Below are positions 1 to 10,400 of a stretch of DNA of 64,000 nt, piece by piece. The position numbers and the translations under genes were made by a program. The DNA comes from Hygrocybe punicea. Lineage: Eukaryota; Basidiomycota; Agaricomycetes; Agaricales; Hygrophoraceae. The stretch's first letter is position 1; every line of letters begins with the position of its first letter. The notes beneath the pieces were generated by a model. It worked only from the letters and a program-made list of their open reading frames with translations, searched no databases and was not told where the DNA came from. Location: NCBI GenBank assembly GCA_963556145.1, contig OY744467.1, positions 3,596,001 through 3,660,000 of the forward strand. Direction: 5' to 3'.

Positions 1-1011
1 CCAAGGAAGGATTGGAGAGGGGGAATGAGAAGGGAGAGAGAAGGGGCAGAATGCATGGGAGCAGCAGTGGAGAGGGTCACAAATTGGTGCAGGGACTATA
101 GGGGCACTGAAAGGACACTGGGAGGGTGCTGGACAGGGAGTTGGATGGCTGGGAGAAGCAGGTGACACCTGGGTGAGTACCCATGGCCAATTCAGATCCA
201 GGACAGCTAATAAAACAGAAAACTGACCTAGTATAGCAGGAGGTGGGTGCACCACATCCCCTGCTGCCCTCAGAAACCCTCCATGGCGCTCCAAAGCAGC
301 CAGAATGTGCCCCTGTTGCTGGGGTTGCTGGTGACACTATTGCTAGACATCGGTGACCTTTTGGAGGCCAAAAAGTTTCCTGGAGAGAGGTAGAGGAGGA
401 TGGGAAAGTTGTAGGGCAGTAGGGACAGCAGGGAGCTGGCAGTGCTGTCTGAAGTTGAGGGAGATGAGGCCGTTGAGCCACAGAAGGTTTTGGATTCACC
501 TGAGCTCGAATGCTCTCACTTTGGATTCTGAACTCCGCTCAAATTTCAGCCACAACTCCGGACCACCCTCACTTGTTTGCATTCTAGAGACTCAGATATT
601 ATGTTCCCCAGGTGCATTATGTGGACAACAGTATAACATACATGCCATAGAATATGGCTAGAAATTACCACATTTTACATTGCAGTATTACACTAGTTAT
701 TGAATCTATACTCATTTTCCTTGCACAAAATAGCTCACAGGTAGTCCAAATTATGCCATATCCACTCGATAATTTTTTTTCAGCAGGACAGTGTCCATCA
801 CATACTCCTTGTCTATTTTCATGAGAATCCATAATGTGTGAAAGTTAATCAAGGCTCTGAATTCCGAAATGAAACCAGTTAAAAGGGATTTTGAACTCAG
901 TTACTATATTTGGACACATTTTTCCCTCAGTCCCTGAGATGAATGAATCACCTCAATGGCTGAAAACCGGGTTTATAAGAACGAGTTTTCCATAAATGGA
1001 AGAACTCGTAA
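1..1011 (-). mobile_element. End of an upstream giant Helitron-like element (U), truncated by the window edge
   Basis: This stretch is collinear and highly similar to 26985–28017, the terminal region of giant element A. It finishes with the same terminal hairpin and the same last bases (CTCGTAA at 1005–1011). About 440–1011 is also shared with the ends of E1 (32640–33176) and E2. In Rep orientation this is the 5' end of the element. I see no credible gene in it; the short open frames overlap one another and have no recognisable domain. Its other end lies outside the window. Confidence 0.8.
981..1009. repeat. Terminal hairpin of U (5' end in Rep orientation)
   Basis: A 29-nt imperfect palindrome: a 7-bp outer stem (ACGAGTT/AACTCGT), a one-base bulge, and a 6-bp inner stem (TTCCAT/ATGGAA). 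The same hairpin ends A (27987–28015), E1 (33146–33174) and E2 (51395–51423). In each case only two more bases (AA, or TT on the other strand) separate it from unrelated flanking DNA. Confidence 0.85.
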
Positions 1012-1077
1012 CTTGGGGAAGTGGGCCATCGCAAGCGTGGCATGAACGAGTTCTTCTGGGTTCTATTCAATCATTTA
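1012..1077 (-). repeat. 3' terminus of element A (Rep orientation): hairpin plus subterminal inverted repeat
   Basis: Next to the boundary is a 13-nt tail, then a hairpin at 1025–1041 (stem GCCA-CGC/GCG-TGGC with one bulged base). The 11-bp motif ACGAGTTCTTC follows at 1046–1056; in Rep orientation it appears as its inverse and pairs with the copy in the 5' terminal hairpin. This terminal-versus-subterminal asymmetry is the architecture described for Helitron2/Helentron elements. About 65 bp are conserved at all four copies (1012, 29189, 35208 and inverted 55494). Confidence 0.85.
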
Positions 1078-1558
1078 ATGTACATTATTTATTCTACATA
1101 AGCTGCACTAATTTGTTTGTGTAATGTATAACAAGAATAATCGTAGTATATATGAACATTGTTGGAATTTGGAATCATACATTCTATGTTATCCTGTTCT
1201 GTTAGTGACAATGTACTATTTATCTGCAGTTGGGGCCTTTGATCAAGAGACTACCAATCTCTTGGACAATATTATTTACACTTGTTCCTGCCATACTTGT
1301 ATATTACTAGTTATACAACAGTTTATCCTGGCATTTACTACTACCACTGTTACCCTTACTTATCAGTGCTCGGGCAATAAGTAACAATAAGAACTTAAGT
1401 GTTTGACATCATGTAATCGATTTATAACATTCCTATATTTAATGGCCCACTTTCCCACCCAGAAGATTTCCTCCAATTTTGATGTCCAATATGAATTTCA
1501 GCTGGTGAAAATTTTGAATGTCCCACTTTCCCACCCAATAGTCCTCAATGATATTAAA

Positions 1559-1907
1559 TTACTGGTTTCGTGCATAAACTGCTAGCACAAGAATTTTATT
1601 TTCATATCTTTTAAAATCATCATCCAACATCATACCAATGTGGCCATCTCGCTTACATGTTGCTCCCATTGTCATTCCATCATGATACCAAATTTTTCCA
1701 TCTTCTGATATGAATCGAGATGTAAAGTGATATCCTCCAGCATATACAATACCTCTTAGATGCAAATTTATGGACTTTTCATTTACATTTACAGTTATTT
1801 GATGGCTGGTAATCATGTTTATGTTGGGATATTCTAATACTAGCAAATCAGGTGTTTTTGTATAGTATATGGTACGCATCATTGAAACATTACATTGTGG
1901 ACATTTA
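1559..1907 (-). pseudogene. C-terminal piece of the Rep–helicase–USP gene of A, severed by Helitron H1
   Basis: This encodes the last ~115 residues of the Rep polyprotein. It covers the histidine half of a ubiquitin-specific-peptidase-like fold: a GGYHFTSRF box, a WYHDGM segment that probably supplies the third catalytic residue, and half of a zinc ribbon (CPQC). In copy B the same sequence is continuous with the rest of the gene at 36103/36104. In A it is cut off by the 2.57-kb H1 insertion, so the peptidase cysteine (4889–4891) and histidine halves are separated. Non-functional as it stands unless H1 is spliced out, for which I see no evidence. Confidence 0.85.
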
Positions 1908-1918
1908 CTAGATGGTAC

Positions 1919-1934
1919 CCGAGCGTTGCTTCGG
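1919..1934 (-). repeat. 3' hairpin of Helitron H1
   Basis: Sixteen bases form a 6-bp stem (CCGA-GC/GC-TCGG, one bulged A) with a 3-nt loop. The hairpin starts 7 nt inside the terminal CTAG (1908–1911), a typical position for a Helitron 3' hairpin. Confidence 0.75.
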
Positions 1935-2260
1935 TGTTAGTTAGTTTTGTTTTATTTTATTTTATGATAAATTTATTTGAATTTATTTGAATTTATTGAA
2001 TTTATGTGAATTTATTTGAATTTATTGAATTTCTGCGAATTTTTTGGAATTTATTGGGATTTACTTGAATTTATTTGAATTTATTGTACATTTACTTATG
2101 TGATTTTCTTTCACATTTTATCGTAATTTATTGTAAATTTGTTTCCTACAGTGTGACTTCATTTCGTTGCAGTTCATTTTATTTTACCTTATTTTGTTTT
2201 GAATTTCTTTCCTACAGTGTCAATGATTTTTATTTTATTTTATTTTATCTCCAATGTATT
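1925..2260. repeat. AT-rich short tandem repeats near the 3' end of H1
   Basis: Degenerate tandem copies of a GAATTTATTT-like motif, followed by TTTTATTTTATT runs. There is no believable coding content. The stretch is strikingly AT-rich next to the GC-rich array further inside the same element. Confidence 0.7.
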
Positions 2261-2370
2261 TTCTGGGTTTTCTTTGTCAGTATTTATCAGAATAGCTATC
2301 TCAAATTCACAGTTTTTGTGTCACTTATGTATGTGAATGAAGGAAATGTCCACCTGCAAGACCCATGCTG

Positions 2371-2570
2371 CAGTGGCTACTCACAGCAGAGTTACATGCT
2401 TTTGGTGCCACTGATGTTTGTTCGCTTCGCTCACAAACACCCGTAGCACCCGTTCTCCAGTGGCTACTCATAGCCAAGTTACATGCTTTTGTGCCACTGA
2501 TGTTTGTTCGCTTTGCTCACAAACACCCATAGCACCCGTTTTGCAGTGGCTGCTCATAGCAGATTTACAC
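2371..2570. repeat. ~86-bp tandem repeat in H1 (two full units plus a partial)
   Basis: Units begin CAGTGGCT at 2371, 2458 and 2544. Each contains an imperfect copy of a TTTGTTCGC…CTCACAAACACCC block. No gene is supported here. 2571–2800 is AT-rich and unremarkable. Confidence 0.75.
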
Positions 2571-2804
2571 ACATTTGGTAGCACCTTGCTCCATAATTGT
2601 GCATTTGGTTATTGATAATAATAATTTTTTCCATGTCAAAGTTAGCCAAACCAATTTCTTATAATAATAAATATATTCATAATTTAATTCTATGGTACAG
2701 TGGTATGAGGTGGAGGTGGGTCAGCCAGTGGAAGCAGAGCATCCAGAATAATCAAAATAATAACTACTTGGAGGTGGGGATGGCAATCTGAAAGCTGGGG
2801 GTAG

Positions 2805-4270
2805 AGATCTGGAGGGGGGGGGGTATTAGGAGAGGTGGGGGCAGCGCGAGGCAATGGGACTGAATGGAGGCGTGATCTCGAGCTCAAATGACCCCAGTGG
2901 GTCCCATCCGTGTGTATGTGGCGGGGTTTTGGGATCCGAGGTCTGGGGGTAGAGATCTGGGAGGGAGGGGTATGAGGAGAGGTGGGGCAAGCGCGGGCCA
3001 ACGGGGTGGAACTCACTCACAATGTCGGGCTCAAATGACCCCATGTGGTCATAACCGTCTGGGTGCGGCAGGAATTGGCGATCCGAGGTCCGGGGGTAGA
3101 GATCTGGTAGGGGGGGGGGGTATGAGGGGAGGTGAGGCCAGCGTGGGTCAACGGGGTCGAAGGAATGCGCGGTGTCACGCTCGTCCGACCCCATTGGGTC
3201 CCATCCAACTGTGTGTGCCGGGGATTGGCTGTCCGAGGTCCCGGGGTAGAGATCTGGTAGGGGGGGAATGGGGAAAGAGGGGGTCAGCGCGGGCCAACAG
3301 GGACGAACGTACACTCAATTTAGCGCTCAACCGACCATAATGGGTCCCTTCTAAGTGTGTACGGCGGGGTTTGGCCGTCCGGGGTCCCAGGGTAGAGATC
3401 TGGGAGGGGGGGGGGTATGGGGAGAGGTGGGGCCAGCGTGGGCCAACGGGGTTGAACGAATGCGCGGTTTCGCGCTCGTCCGACCCCATTGGGTCCCATC
3501 CAACTGTGTGTGGCGGGGATTGGCCGTCCGAGGTCCCGGGGTAGAGATCTGGTAGGGGGGGGATGGGGAAAGAGGGGGTCAGCGCGAGGCAACGGGGTCG
3601 AACGTACCCTCGATTTTGTGCTCAATCGACCCCAATGGGTCCCCTCTACGTGTGTACGGCGGGGATTGGTCGTCCGAGGTCCCGGGGTAGAGATCTGGGA
3701 TGGGGGGTGTGAGGAAAGAGGGGGTCAGCACGGGCCAACGGGGCTGCGGCAACGCACCATTTTGTGCTCAATCACCCCCAATGGGTGCCTTCTGCATGTG
3801 TGGGGCGGGGTTTGGCCGTCCGATGTCCGGGGGTAGAGATTTGGTGTGCGGGGTATGGGGAAAGGTGGGGTCAGTGTGGGCAAACGGGGCCGCTCGAGCT
3901 CACCATTTTGCACTCAGTCGACCCCATTGGGTCCTGTCCAGCCGTGTGTGGCGGGGTTTGGTGATCCGAGCTCCCGGGGTAGAGATCTGGGATGGGGGGT
4001 ATGGGGACAGGTGGGGTCATTGCGGGCAAACGGGGCCGCGGGAACTCGCCATTTTGCGCTCCACAGACCCCAATGGGTCCCTCCTGTGTCTGTACGGCGG
4101 GGAATGGCGATCCGAGGTCCCGGGGTAGAGTTCTGGGTTGGGGGCATGAGGAAAGGTTAGGTCAGCGTGGGCAAACGGGGCCGCGGGAACTCACCATGTT
4201 GGGCCCAACTGACCCCAATGGGTCCCCTCTCGTCGTCTGTGGTGGGGATTGGCAGTCCGGGGTGCGGGGA
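2805..4270. repeat. GC-rich minisatellite in H1, about 10 units of 145–150 bp
   Basis: The anchor GACCCCA(T/A)TGGGTCCC recurs at about 2889, 3037, 3187, 3333, 3482, 3628, 3773, 3920, 4066 and 4211. Each unit holds a G-run of roughly 6–10 bases on the plus strand followed by a purine-rich AGAG stretch. The long proline-rich open frames here are by-products of GC-rich repetition and are not genes. 4271–4475 is unique sequence leading to the element's 5' end. Confidence 0.88.
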
Positions 4271-4475
4271 TGAACCTCTGGTATGGGGGATGTTGGGCTC
4301 CGCTTCGCGTCGCACCTAAAATGGCTTTCACCCAAAACGGCTCGGCTTCGCCTCGCTAGGGGACAGAGGCCTCGCGCGTGGCTGCGCACGCGAGCATACG
4401 CGAAATACGCGAAAAAACGCGAGCATAACCGATCCTCCCACGCCACTGACCCCCCATTGTCCCCTTCCTTTTAGA

Positions 4476-7400
4476 TTTCTAACATGATATGCAATGGTTT
4501 GCACCCAATCAGATGTTGAGCCAGAAACAGATGAATCAGCATGCAATACATAGGTAAGATTGTCATCTTTTTCTGGACCTTCATAATCACAGTGAGAACA
4601 AATAAGCTGTGAAGATGCAATACAATCTCGTGGTTTCAGCATTTCCATACATAGTGTAGCAACACTGATGCCAGTAGCACCCATGGGAAATTGTTCTGGA
4701 TTCTTGGCATGGAGTTTCATTCTCACTGCATTTCTTACATTTTCAAAGCTTAATTGTGATGCCATCATGTTAAACCCATGTACAAGTGTTGACAGATAAA
4801 TGTTTCCAATTGACTGAAATCTTGTTGTCCAACTTGCAGGATGTTCTGCCCATATATTGTACAAAATAACAAAGAGTGAATCATATGCACAACTCCAGTT
4901 GTTTTCATCCCAATGTATGCCACGAGGAGTAAGAATAGTGCAACTGCCTTCATGAGTTATTATTCTCTTTTTCCTACTCAAAAGTGGTGTCTCATCATGT
5001 TCATCATAAGTACGTTTCAAATTTTGCTTTACTGGTGAGCTTCCTTTTGCAGCCACAAAACCAAGACTGGCCTGTTGAAGTAAATTTTTCTTACCTTTTC
5101 CATCAGTAGATTTTCCAATGAGTTGCCATGAACTGTCAACAACCACAGGAAGCATAGGTAGTGGATCTCTGGCAGACCATCTTAATGCTGCATCTACTTT
5201 GGCAGGAACATAATCAGTGCCTTTCCATAATTGATATTGACGAATCAATGTATTGCGGAGTTGCCCAGTTAAGTGATCAGGTAGTTGTCCTTCATATCTA
5301 AGCCTTGTGATATCATCTAATATTTCTTGTTCTCTGAATTCTTGTCTGAGATAGCCACTGCAACCTCTTGTAATAACATTAGGGTCAAAACCTTGGATAA
5401 TGATGGTGCCTGCTGCACTTGCACTTCTAGACAGAGCTGTGTAATATGACATGTGTGAAAAACAGCTGTTTAAATGTACAACATTGTAAGGGCGGGTTTT
5501 TCCCTGAGATGCATGAGCTGTCATAGCAAAGTTGGGCAGCACCCATACTTGTTGTCTTTCAACAGATTCTTTTAGGTCACTTGGAAATAGACAGTGAATT
5601 GTTTTTGTGCTCTTCACAATAGGAACAACATTATCTGGTAGACCAGGTATTTGAACCAATTGAGGTGGATTATCCAATTTCACAAAGAGTGTGTCGAGAA
5701 CACGTTTATCATGAGGGCCTTTGATTGATTGCCAGCCAACAACAATGCCTTCCTGGCCTTTGGTGATGCATAATTCAGTTGCATCATTGTTTCTGATCAT
5801 CACAGGCATGCCAAGACACAATGGGAGCTTTCCAGGAAAGTGTTCAGTTGCTCCATGGTTGAGTTTCCAAATCTCAAGTTGTTCATCAAAATTAATCTGA
5901 TTTGATTTGTGAATTGTCTTTGATGCCACTTTGGATTTCCCCCATTTGGTTTTATTAGCTGGATCACTTTCTTTGCCCCATTTGTCCATAGGGTAGAAGT
6001 GGGTCAACTTTTGATTTGTATTCTCTGCAAAACGCTCACATCCAAGCTGATTGATTCTGTCTTTTTGAGAGTGCACCCCACAGATGATAGCAACATTTCT
6101 GAAGTTTTTTGCAGCAACATTTGGCTGATCTGAGCGTTTGCCAGCAATTCTCTTCCTCAGAAATCTGATGTCTTCAGGGGTGCATGCACCATATCGCATG
6201 TTCACTAAAGTTGTTCGCAATGATGCATCATCAGGTGTTTGTGTCTTTTGACGCATATTTTCTCTCAAAATGACAACCGTTGTGATCTGATGCCAGAGTG
6301 CTTTGCCAATAGCTGCTTCTTGATAATGTGGCTTCAGGCCAGAATCTATTTGTGTTCCTACTGAACCACTATACAAAGATGCACCTCCAACAGGTGGCAG
6401 TTGTGCAAAATCTCCTGCAAAAATAATATTAATGCCTCCAAATGGCACATCAAATACATTCAGAGCTTTGGCAAGTTGTGAGCTGATTTTGTATAATTCA
6501 TGGCATGCCAACATAGATACTTCATCTATGAAAATATAATCAATTCCCTCTAGCCTTGCTCTCACTTGAGCAATTGCTACACTTTGATTACTGGTATCAT
6601 TATTCATGCGAATGCCTAGGAATGAGTGGTAAGTTGAGCCACCCAGTAATGCTGCAGATGTTCCAGTTGGACCCAGTATAACAAGACGATGTAATTCATG
6701 TCTATGTTCAAACAAATGCTTGAGTGCTTTGATTACTTGACTTTTGCCAGTTCCACCCATGCCACCTAGATACATTTTTAGCTGATCTGAATTTAAAGTC
6801 GCAGTGTGATTAGCAACAATTCTAAATGCTCTTTGTTGTTCAGTATTTAATTTGAAAAGAGTAACTGTGCCATCTATTAATTCCTGAACAACTTGCATCT
6901 TTGCTTTGAAATTATGATTTAAATATGATTGGTCAACAACTTTAACCTCATTTTCAGATGCATGAGTTTTTCTGGTTTGTTCAGCATCAGCGACATGTGC
7001 ATTTCTATCAGCAATGATTTCTTGTCTTTTATCTTGAACAGCTGTTTTCCATTTACCACCAGGCTGTATGATTTCAGGCTTAAGTGGAGAAGTATCAATT
7101 GTATTGATGCCATCAGGACTGAAATCCAGCCAACCAGCATTTCTGACACTATCTTCAGTGGCATTCATTTGTGCATTGATTAGTCTTCCTTTTGATCCAA
7201 GGGTCGAGTATTTATTTAATCCATAATCCTCATTATCAATTCCTTCATTATCACCAAAATCATCACCATGACCATTCTCATTGATATCATCCATGTTATC
7301 CATTTCTTCTGATGTCATCCAAGAATGAAATATACCAGCTGTAGCATCACCCTTTTTGAGCTGAGCTGAATAATCATCTCGAGCATCATTGCATTCATAT

Positions 7401-10400
7401 CTAATATTAAAATGATCCATTATTTGGCTTTGTCGTGATGTAAATTTATAGTCTGTGAATGCCTCATCCCACGACTCATTGTTATTCTTAAGATCTTGGC
7501 CTGTTCTCCAGGGCTTGAATAAAGTAAGCATGGTGGCACAGTAATATTCTCTATCTCCTCGATCTCTTCTTGGAAGTAAACCACCTACAAAGTTAGGCAC
7601 AACTTTTTTATATGATGAATGATATTCTATCCAGTGTGTTTCATGTAATGGATGAGCTGACAAAAAATATTTATGAGCCTGTTTATTGTCTGTGCCATCA
7701 GAACCAATTGAATCTGAATTTGCATTAATATTGCAGGCATTATCACTGTCCTCTTTAGAAATGTCATTTCCATCTTCATCAGCAGTAATAGACCCACTTG
7801 AATCAGTGTTGCTATCATAACTACCACTGTAATCACTATTTTCATTGCAACTGTCAACTCTATTCTCATTATTTCCCAAATTGAGCTCATCATCATCAAT
7901 ATCACCTAGTGACCTGAGATTACATCCAGCTGTTGCTTCATATTGTTGATTTTTTGCATTTGAATCAATCAAGTCCAGTTCATCATCACTGTTTTGAGAA
8001 TTATGATTTTTCTGTTTTGGAGTAGGTATTTTTACTCGTCTTGCCATTTGTATCCATTCATATAGGCATGTAACATTATAGGTATTTGGTCTATACATGT
8101 AATCATGGACTGCTGTAAAGCCAACATATTGATTTTGGTTTTTTTGCAAGAGAACCTTGTCTGTCTCACTGTTTTCAACAGTATCCTGGTCAGATTTGAA
8201 CACCTTCATTGTTTCTCTCACATAACTTTTCCAATACACTGTTACAAACTTGTGGCTTGTATAGTGATCTGGATTACCTAGCAGATACAAAGATGCCATT
8301 GGACCACCTATTTCCATCTTTGATGTCAATGAATTGATTATCTGTGTTATCAAACGTCTAGCTTTGTCTTTTTGTTTCATGGATCCTCCCAGCATTTCAG
8401 AATTTTTAGTAAAAACACTCCGAATAGAGTCAAAGATAGTGTATGTTTTCAGACCAGGTTTTGTAACATAATCAGTGACATATGCCACTATAGCCTTGAT
8501 AGCAGTACCTGAGAGGAGGCTTGTCACATCTGAGTTGCACCGAAGAAGATATGTTATGCATGGTGTCAATGTGTTGATCCAAGCTTCACCTTTTTTCATG
8601 TTCAAAGCTCCTGATTTAGGATCAATTTGAGTCTGTTCAAAGGTTTGTCTTGGAAATCTGGCTTTGCATTTGCCATGCTTGTTCATACACGTCGGTCTAT
8701 CTTTTTTGTTGGTCTTCTCGCTACTTGACTGATTTCTACCACAATTATGTATATTAGAACGCATAATCAAGTCATCAACTATACTTGAAAATTTATCCCA
8801 CCACAAATTAAGTTGTGACTTGTTAGAACAATGTTCATTACAAACATGATTTGACTTATTGCACATTGGTGGAGGTGTGTCCGGTAATGTCTGAGTAGGA
8901 TCCTGATAATCCTTAGATTGACTGTTTTCTTCAATTTTGGCTTTTACATCAGCCATGGATCCAGTGAGAAACTCTCCAATATGCACACTCTCAAGATACT
9001 CCACCAATCTTTGTTGAAAATCAGAATTTGGATCCATAATTCTGTCTCTGATTTGTTGCGGTGATAATACTCCTTTAAGCCACAAGAGCATATGCATATG
9101 CAATGTCAACCGTCCTTGTTGTTCAACTGTTCCATAATATGCTTCTGTATTGCCATATATTCCTGGATGATTTTCTCCAACACCAAGTACATGCTTAATG
9201 AATAACTGTGTCATAAAATGAAAAAATCTTGCACCAGCTACTGGATTGTGGGCAATTAATCGATATCTTTCATTATAATCCCTTAGAACAGGATTAAATG
9301 TTTCTTTGGTGTCTGCAAAATATAATGAGATTGGATGTTTGTTGTCGGCAGGAGCAAATGTAATAAACCAAGAGGGTGCACCAACAAATGAAATCAAAGA
9401 CCAAATTTCATTGCGCATATATTTTTTGCTGGTGACAGATCCTTTTACACCACCTCCAACATGATCAATATCATTAATGAGTTTAAAACACAATTTTTCC
9501 TCATCTGTTTCTGGTATTACTTTATCACCATTTTCCATTCTTTTAGAAATGTCTGCTAGTGTATGAATGTTGACATCTAACAACCTATTAGAAATCTCCT
9601 GGAATTTTGACTTTTCCGCTAATAAATATCCTGCTGTAGTGCATTGTTTTATCTGTTCGTGATTGAATGCAATCAATGGAAAATATGGATCTTTTTAAAA
9701 TCTTTTGTCATGATACATAAGCAAATGTCTTTTGTGTCTAATATCTGATAATTCTCCCTGCTGATAGGCATTGCCAATTCCACCAAGTCCATATGGAAAC
9801 AACCAGGGCATCATTTGAGGAAATAACTGTGGATTGCCATAAATAGATTCAGGATGAGCTGCATGACCTATGGCTAGAACTTTTTCATTTAAAGTCAAAT
9901 GCTTTAATGCAATGGCCTTGAGAGCTTTGGCACTTTTGTTGGAATATTCTTCACCTGTCAAACCATGAACGACAAATGGACATTTTCCTGATTCAACACC
10001 ATCTTCCTCTTCAATGTCATTAACAGCTGTTGACTCTGGATTTTTATTTGTAAAAGATTGATGATAATCTACAACAACTGGAGGACCATTTTCTGGATAC
10101 TGATCAAGATTTCTTTGTGATATCTCCAGATCGTAATAATTACAATGATTCAACTTCAACCATTCCAATGCCGCTTTAACCTTGTTTCTTCTTACAAGAA
10201 GAGGTGTTCTCTCAAAGTCTGATTTAGTGGGCTTACATGGCCCTGTATAAATAAATGCCAGAACTTCATCCAAGTCTTCAATGGGTGGAGGTAGAATATC
10301 ATACACTTTAGGAATAGGATTAGCAAAAGTGATTGCATTTGCTCTCATTTTATGCATCCCTGAAGACACTCTTACAATGCAACGATTGTGTCGTACTCTT

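Larger units (their letters stand above)
1908..4475 (-). mobile_element. Helitron H1: canonical non-autonomous Helitron nested in Rep of A
   Basis: Copy B supplies the uninterrupted target. The insertion falls exactly between A (1907) and T (4476). Read on the minus strand the element starts TCTAAAAGG and ends CCATCTAG, fitting the Helitron rule of 5'-TC, 3'-CTRR and an A^T target without duplication. A hairpin lies just inside the 3' end (1919–1934). The 2,568 bp hold no Rep or helicase sequence, only AT-rich short repeats, an ~86-bp repeat and a GC-rich ~147-bp minisatellite. Its termini differ from those of the giant elements, so it depends on a different autonomous partner not visible here. 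Confidence 0.88.

Noticed and set aside
1012..1056. Interpretation of the family as a cut-and-paste DNA transposon with TIRs
   Set aside because: The inverted motif is terminal on one side and subterminal on the other, there is no consistent target duplication, and the coding capacity is HUH/PIF1.
9695..9697. Repeat-induced point mutation (RIP) as cause of the Rep stops
   Set aside because: Both stops are CpA-to-TpA, but the copies are otherwise nearly identical; RIP would leave dense C-to-T changes.
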